Source: Bog-756 sp963699055 (GTDB lineage Bacteria; Actinomycetota; Acidimicrobiia; Acidimicrobiales; RAAP-2). From it: 64,000 nt of DNA. Under the pieces are notes generated by a model, which was not told the DNA's origin, did not search any database, and was given only the letters and a program-made list of their open reading frames with translations. Shown here in pieces: positions 59,796 through 64,000 of this stretch. How positions within the stretch are numbered: the stretch's first letter is position 1; each line of letters opens with the position of its first letter. The position numbers and the translations under genes are program-made. The stretch spans positions 558,001 to 622,000 of the forward strand of contig CAVOTA010000002.1 in NCBI GenBank assembly GCA_963699055.1. The letters run 5' to 3'.

Positions 59796-60923
59796 TCAGA
59801 CCCGCGACCACCATCCGGCACCGGCGGTCAGCAGCCCGCGCTCCACCAGCGCCTCGCCCGCCGCCGTGAGCGCGGCCAGCGACAGGTCGGTGCGCGTCAG
59901 CACGGTCTCCACGCTGGTGGGGGTGTCGTCGACGGCCTCGAGCACCGAGCGCTCCACCCGGTCGGTCGGCACCTCGTCGGGCCCCCTGCGACGCCCGTCC
60001 CCACCCGTGCGGCTGGGGGCGGCCATCCCCCGGCCCTGGCGGACCAGCGAGACGGCGGCGAGTACGTCGTCGGCGTCGCGCACCGGGGTGCACCCGTCGA
60101 CCAGCAGTTCGTTGGTGCCCTCCGACGCGCGGCTGTGCACCGATCCGGGAACGGCGCACACCGGGATCGACCGCCTGGCCGCCGCCTCGGCCGTGTAGAG
60201 GGAACCCCCGGCCCGGTGGCTCTCGACCACCACCACCACGTCGGACAGGGCGGCGATGATCCGGTTGCGGGCCGGGAACACCCGGGGCCGGGCCACCGTG
60301 CCGAGCGCCGCCTCCGACAGCACGGCGCCGACGGCGGCCACCCGGGCCCACAGCGCCCGGTTCTCCCGCGGGTAGGGGACGTCCAGCCCGGTACCGACCA
60401 CCGCCACCGGCGGAGCCGCACCGGGGGTGGTGGCGGCCAGGGCGCCGGCGTGGGCGGCGGCGTCGATCCCCCGGGCGAGCCCCGAGACCACGACCACCCC
60501 GGCGTCGGCCAGGTCGCGACCGAGCGCCGAGGCCACCTTGGCCCCGTACGGGGTGGCCGACCGGGTACCGACCACGGCCACCGCCGGCCGGGCCTCGAGG
60601 ACACCCGGGTCCCCCAGGGCGCAGAGCACGGCCGGGGCACCGGGATCGCCGACCAGGGCGGTCGGATACCCGTCGCGTCGCTCCAGCAGCACGGCCACCC
60701 CGGCGTCGTCATAGCGGCGGGCCACGTCGTCGGGGTCGACCGGACGGGCCGCACCGGCGAAGCGGCGGTCGGGGTCGGCCGGATGTGCCCCGGCTCGCAC
60801 CGCGGCCCACGCCACCGTCGGGCCCATGCCGTCGAGCAACCGGGCCAGCCGCACCGGGGTCATGCCGGGCAGCCCGACCAGGGCGGCGGCACAGGCCCGT
60901 TCACGGGATCCGTCGGCGGTCAC
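59796..60923 (-). CDS. dprA: DNA-processing protein DprA
   Basis: A 375-residue protein from GTG 60923, overlapping the comM stop (GTGA). The Rossmann-like DprA fold is clear: AVAVVGTRSATPYGAKVA, VVSGLARGIDAAAHAGAL, PYPRENRALW, RIIAALSDVVVVVESHRAGGSLYTAEAAARRSIPVCAVPGS and GTNELLVDGC. A small winged-helix-like tail follows. DprA protects incoming single-stranded DNA and loads RecA in transformation. Confidence 0.95.
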   Translation of the reverse strand: MTADGSRERACAAALVGLPGMTPVRLARLLDGMGPTVAWAAVRAGAHPADPDRRFAGAARPVDPDDVARRYDDAGVAVLLERRDGYPTALVGDPGAPAVLCALGDPGVLEARPAVAVVGTRSATPYGAKVASALGRDLADAGVVVVSGLARGIDAAAHAGALAATTPGAAPPVAVVGTGLDVPYPRENRALWARVAAVGAVLSEAALGTVARPRVFPARNRIIAALSDVVVVVESHRAGGSLYTAEAAARRSIPVCAVPGSVHSRASEGTNELLVDGCTPVRDADDVLAAVSLVRQGRGMAAPSRTGGDGRRRGPDEVPTDRVERSVLEAVDDTPTSVETVLTRTDLSLAALTAAGEALVERGLLTAGAGWWSRV

Positions 60924-62452
60924 CGGACCTCCTCGCCGAGGACCAGCGCCCGGCTCCCCCGCAGGAAGAGCGCCTCGGTGACGTGCGGGACGCCGACCAC
61001 CTCGCCCCCCTCGTCGAGATCGGCGAGGGTGCGGGCCAGACGGCGCACCCGGTGGAGCCCGCGGGCACTCAGCCGCCCGGTGCGCACGTGCCGTTCGAGC
61101 AGGGCCCTGGCCGCGTCGTCCACCGGCGCCACGTCGTCGAGCACCGGGGCGGGCAGGGCGGCGTTGACCGGCACCCCACGTGTGGCGGCCAGTTGGCGCG
61201 CGGCGCGCACCCGGGCGGCGACCACCGCGGTCGCCTCGGCCGGCCGGGGCGCCACCAGCTCCGACGCGGCGGGACGCTCGACCCGGACGGCCAGGTCGAA
61301 GCGGTCGAGGAGCGGGCCGGACAGGCGTCGGGCGTAGCGGGCCCGGGCCGCCGGCGAGCAGCGACAGCTGCCGGGGACGCCGGCGTCACCGCAGGGACAC
61401 GGGTTCATGGCTGCCACCAGCAGGAACCGGGCCGGATAGGTCAGGGAGCCGCGGGACCGGCTGACCCGGACGACCCCCTCCTCGAGGGGCTGGCGCAGGG
61501 CGTCGAGCACGACCGACGGGAACTCACCCAACTCGTCGAGGAAGAGGGTGCCGCCGTGGGCCAGTCCGATCTCACCTGGTCGCATGGCAGCACTGCCCCC
61601 GCCGATGAGGGCGACGGCCGACACGCCGTGGTGGGGGGCGCGGAACGGGGGCCGGGTGACCAGGCCACCGCCGGGGCGCAGCTCGCCGGCGGCGGAGTGG
61701 ATCCGGGTGACCTCGCGGGCCGTGGGTGTGTCGAGGTCGGGGAGGAGGCCGGCCACCCGGGTGGCCAGGAGGGTCTTGCCGGCGCCCGGTGGACCCACCA
61801 GCAGGAGGTGGTGCCCGCCGGCGGCGGCCGCCTCGAGCGCCCTGCGCCCGACGGGCTGGCCCAGGACGTCCGCCAGGTCGCCCTGGGCGGGGACGGGCCC
61901 GGTGGCTGGAACGGGACCCGGCCGCGGTTCCACGATCGGATCGGACCACGGACGGCGCCCCGTGCACCGGGCCACCACCTCGGCCAGCGTGGGCGCCGAG
62001 ACGCAGTCGCCGCCGGCCAGGCGGGCCTCGTCGAGATCCGGGCCCGCCACCACCACCCGGTGGTCGAGGAGGGCGTCGGCCAGCACCAGTGTGCCCGGCA
62101 CGCCCCGGACCGAGCCGTCGAGACCGAGCTCGCCCACGAAGGCCAGACCGGCCACGGCCGACGGATCCACGACACCGGAGGCCACGAGGACGCCGACCGC
62201 CACCGGCAGGTCGAGGCCGGCCCCGGCCTTGCGCATGCCGGACGGGGCGAGGTTGACGGTGATCCGGCGGCGCGGCCACGGCAGGCCGCTCGAGACCAAC
62301 GCGGCCCGCACCCGGTCGCGGGACTCGCGGACGGCGGCGTCGGGCAGTCCGACGATGGTGAGGCCGGGGAGGCCGTTGGACACGTGCACCTCGACACGGA
62401 CGGCACGGCCGTCGACACCGAGGAGGACGGCGGAGGGGATGGTGGCGATCAC
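60920..62452 (-). CDS. comM: YifB/ComM-type Mg-chelatase-like AAA+ ATPase
   Basis: A 510-residue protein from GTG 62452, chosen because CGGGAG precedes it and the homologous start is xIATIPSAVLLGVDG. N-terminal ChlI-like domain (VEVHVSNGLPGLTIVGLPDAAVRESRDRVRAAL), Walker A GPPGAGKT, Walker B LFLDELGEF and the C-terminal domain with a four-cysteine CPCGDAG...C segment. ComM is a hexameric helicase that helps branch migration during integration of transforming DNA. Co-translated with dprA. Confidence 0.94.
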   Translation of the reverse strand: MIATIPSAVLLGVDGRAVRVEVHVSNGLPGLTIVGLPDAAVRESRDRVRAALVSSGLPWPRRRITVNLAPSGMRKAGAGLDLPVAVGVLVASGVVDPSAVAGLAFVGELGLDGSVRGVPGTLVLADALLDHRVVVAGPDLDEARLAGGDCVSAPTLAEVVARCTGRRPWSDPIVEPRPGPVPATGPVPAQGDLADVLGQPVGRRALEAAAAGGHHLLLVGPPGAGKTLLATRVAGLLPDLDTPTAREVTRIHSAAGELRPGGGLVTRPPFRAPHHGVSAVALIGGGSAAMRPGEIGLAHGGTLFLDELGEFPSVVLDALRQPLEEGVVRVSRSRGSLTYPARFLLVAAMNPCPCGDAGVPGSCRCSPAARARYARRLSGPLLDRFDLAVRVERPAASELVAPRPAEATAVVAARVRAARQLAATRGVPVNAALPAPVLDDVAPVDDAARALLERHVRTGRLSARGLHRVRRLARTLADLDEGGEVVGVPHVTEALFLRGSRALVLGEEVR

Positions 62453-62603
62453 GGTGGCTCCCGACGGTCGCGGGGCGGCTCGGGAGGGCCCCGCCGGTTC
62501 CCCGGACGACACGTCGGACGCCAGGTCCGGGACGTGGTGCCTGCGGCCCTCGAGGCACCGGGGCGAACCTAGGCGCGAGGTGCGACACCGGTGGGGGCGA
62601 CGG

Positions 62604-62623
62604 CCTCCCCACCGGTGGGGAGG
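62604..62623. repeat. Perfect 20-base palindrome between peptidase and comM genes
   Basis: CCTCCCCACCGGTGGGGAGG is an exact 20-base inverted repeat. Nearby are further copies of the ACCGGTGGGG and GTGGCCCACC words (62587 and ~62624-62655). It lies after the peptidase gene and before comM on the same strand and could be a terminator or an operator. Confidence 0.55.
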
Positions 62624-62674
62624 TGGCCCACCCGGACGGCCCCGTGGCCCACCTGGTGGGAACTCGTGCCGCCC

Positions 62675-63457
62675 CTAGCGATGCTTCCAGGTGTTCGAGA
62701 AGTTGTGGCCGGCATTGGTCAGGGCGCTGGTCGTCGAGTCGACGATGCCACCCTTCTTCATGGTGATCGCCGCCGCTCCCACCGCCGAGAGCGAGCTCCC
62801 GTCGATCGTCGCATTGGCGTACGTCACCTTCCCGAAGTCGGCCAACGGCAGGACCGTGCTGCTCGACGGGGCCTCGGTGATCACCTCGGCCGAGCGTCCC
62901 TTGGCCGTGGCACTCGATTTGGTGATGGACTTCGTCCACCCCTTCGTGGCGTCCGTGATGGTCATGGTGAACGACGTACCCGACTTGGTCACCGAAGCCG
63001 TCAGCTTGTCGCCCGGGGCCACCGGGTTGCCGAAGTTCACCGGGTAGGCCGGATACATCTCGTACCAGGCGTAGTACTTGGGCGTCGTACCGCTGCAGTC
63101 CGAATCCGTGCCGGTCTGCTCGACCGTGTTGTCGCCGTCCCCGTCGAGTCCGACCCAGAACGATGCGTAGCTGTTCGGGTCGCCACTGCAGGCGACGGGA
63201 GGCTCGGTCCAGGACGCCTTCACGCTCGTGACCGGTTGACCGGCCAGTGCGTACCCCGACCAGTTGGTGGAGGTCGAGCCGTTCTGGCTCGGGGCCACTC
63301 CTGGCACCGGAACCGGGCCCGGGACCGGGATCATCGGGGCGCGAACGGGCGGGGGTGGCGCGGCGGCCGCCATGGTGCCTCCGGCCAGGGTGACCGGAGC
63401 CACCACCGCCACCGTTCCTGCCACGGCCATGGCCATGGCCAGTGAGTGTCGTCGCAC
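62675..63457 (-). CDS. Secreted G1-family (eqolisin) glutamic endopeptidase
   Basis: A 260-residue protein from GTG 63457. Signal peptide 1-33 (SLAMAMAVAGTVAVVAPVTL), a Pro-rich linker to ~60, then the beta-sandwich: STSTNWSGYAL, SYASFWVGLDGDGDNTVEQTGTDSDC with the catalytic Gln ~114, YAWYEMYPAYP, and SAEVITEAPSS with the catalytic Glu ~195. G1 peptidases are acid-active endopeptidases best known from fungi. Full length and intact. Confidence 0.9.
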   Translation of the reverse strand: MRRHSLAMAMAVAGTVAVVAPVTLAGGTMAAAAPPPPVRAPMIPVPGPVPVPGVAPSQNGSTSTNWSGYALAGQPVTSVKASWTEPPVACSGDPNSYASFWVGLDGDGDNTVEQTGTDSDCSGTTPKYYAWYEMYPAYPVNFGNPVAPGDKLTASVTKSGTSFTMTITDATKGWTKSITKSSATAKGRSAEVITEAPSSSTVLPLADFGKVTYANATIDGSSLSAVGAAAITMKKGGIVDSTTSALTNAGHNFSNTWKHR

Positions 63458-63548
63458 AGATCCACCGTCCCCTCGTGATCCGAATACGTCAGCGGTCAAC
63501 CTACCCCGCACCTTCCCGCGCCGCACGGGTGCGCCGTCCGGGCAGTGG

Positions 63549-64000
63549 TCAGCTCACTGTCACCGTCACCGGTGCCGACGAGATGCCGTTGGCCACCACT
63601 TCGATCTCACTGGCGCCTGCCGGGGTACCGGAGGGGACGCTGAACTCGGTCGAGGACCGGTCACCTGGTGCGATCGACCGGTTGGACTGGCCGAGGGTGC
63701 GGGAGTAGGTGCGGGCGAAGACCACGTCACCGGTGGCGAGATTGAGGATCTTGACCAACGGGAAATTCGTGGCGTCCTGCTCGTCGTCACCGAAGGCCCC
63801 TCCCTGGGTGAGCCCGTTGAGCTGGGTTCCCGACAGGGCGTACCGGCCGCCGGGTGCGAGCGAGGCCGGGACGTCCGAGATCGTCGGCGCCCACGACGAC
63901 TGGGGCAGTCCGGTGTCGGTGTACACGGCGAGCAGGCCGTCGGTCTGCGCCAGGATCTGGCCCGTGGGGAGATCCATCAGGTAGTTCCCCTCGTCGCTGT
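63549..64000 (-). CDS. C-terminal part of a kelch/beta-propeller-type secreted protein (5' end outside window)
   Basis: The frame is open to the window edge; only the last 150 codons are visible. SDEGNYLMDLPTGQIL, GGRYALSGTQLNGLTQGGAFGDDEQDATNFPLVKILNLATGDVVFARTYSRTLG and ASEIEVVANGISSAPVTVTV match the final beta domain found after kelch-type propellers in galactose-oxidase-like actinobacterial and acidobacterial proteins. The N-terminal propeller is presumed. Probably secreted. It ends 92 bases before the G1 peptidase start on the same strand. Confidence 0.75.
   Translation of the reverse strand, partial: SDEGNYLMDLPTGQILAQTDGLLAVYTDTGLPQSSWAPTISDVPASLAPGGRYALSGTQLNGLTQGGAFGDDEQDATNFPLVKILNLATGDVVFARTYSRTLGQSNRSIAPGDRSSTEFSVPSGTPAGASEIEVVANGISSAPVTVTVS

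Overview
This is a high-GC actinobacterial chromosome segment, most like the Acidimicrobiia or a related deep-branching lineage. The pointers are mycothiol chemistry (two PIG-L/Mca-type deacetylases and a maleylpyruvate-isomerase-family protein), three luciferase-like and one PPOX-type oxidoreductase of the kind that use F420, a PspA-PspAA-HtpX-PspAB operon, an Rpf-like secreted protein, a CYP142-type P450 and many GTG starts. There is no rRNA, CRISPR array, insertion sequence or prophage. One tRNA (Gly, anticodon TCC) is present.

Layout. 1-8.2 kb: two c-di-GMP genes (GGDEF and GGDEF-EAL) flank a secreted TAP-type hydrolase, a quinone oxidoreductase, a GNAT acetyltransferase and a mycothiol-type isomerase. 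8.2-12.5 kb: a copper cluster with an HMA metallochaperone, a CopA ATPase carrying an unusual extra C-terminal helix and outside domain, and a secreted PHM/DBM-type copper monooxygenase. 12.5-15.2 kb: a frameshifted lipoprotein, a TrmA-type methyltransferase and a nitroreductase. 15.3-21.1 kb: tRNA-Gly followed by a patch of decaying genes (remnants of a hexapeptide acetyltransferase, a SnoaL protein and a PPOX protein with an internal deletion) mixed with small intact enzymes. 21-30 kb: a GAP-family membrane protein, a fibronectin-PstS fusion behind a PHO-box-like repeat, a CoA transferase, a DapB-like dehydrogenase, a DHA2 MFS pump and a third GGDEF gene. 30-44.4 kb: PIG-L enzymes, DedA, a RecB-like nuclease, PAP2, DsbA-like, TSUP, PurE, a GH84 enzyme, two LLM oxidoreductases, ChbG-like and SCP2 proteins. 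44.4-49.4 kb: the Psp envelope-stress operon, then a 524-bp non-coding stretch with two DnaA-box-like sites and a structured leader, then the Rpf-like gene. 49.4-57.7 kb: CYP142 with a pterin dehydratase, fumC, a Fur/Zur regulator, a zinc-type ABC transporter with a Zur/Fur-type operator, and endonuclease IV. 57.8-64 kb: PPOX and LLM oxidoreductases, a prepilin-like protein beside dprA and comM, a G1-family peptidase and the end of a kelch-type secreted protein.

The strongest unexpected signal is a shared promoter. All three GGDEF genes have T(C/A)AA(G/C)-N15-GCCGAT(G/A) just upstream, with exactly 15 bases between the halves each time. This is the FliA/WhiG (sigma-28) type and suggests a c-di-GMP regulon under one alternative sigma factor. 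Other notable points are the copper cluster, which reads as a delivery route from cytosolic chaperone through exporter to secreted cuproenzyme; the gene decay next to tRNA-Gly; a lipoprotein frameshift at an ACC-repeat/C-run; a CTG-start gene behind dedA; and a TGACAC-type palindrome before the P450.
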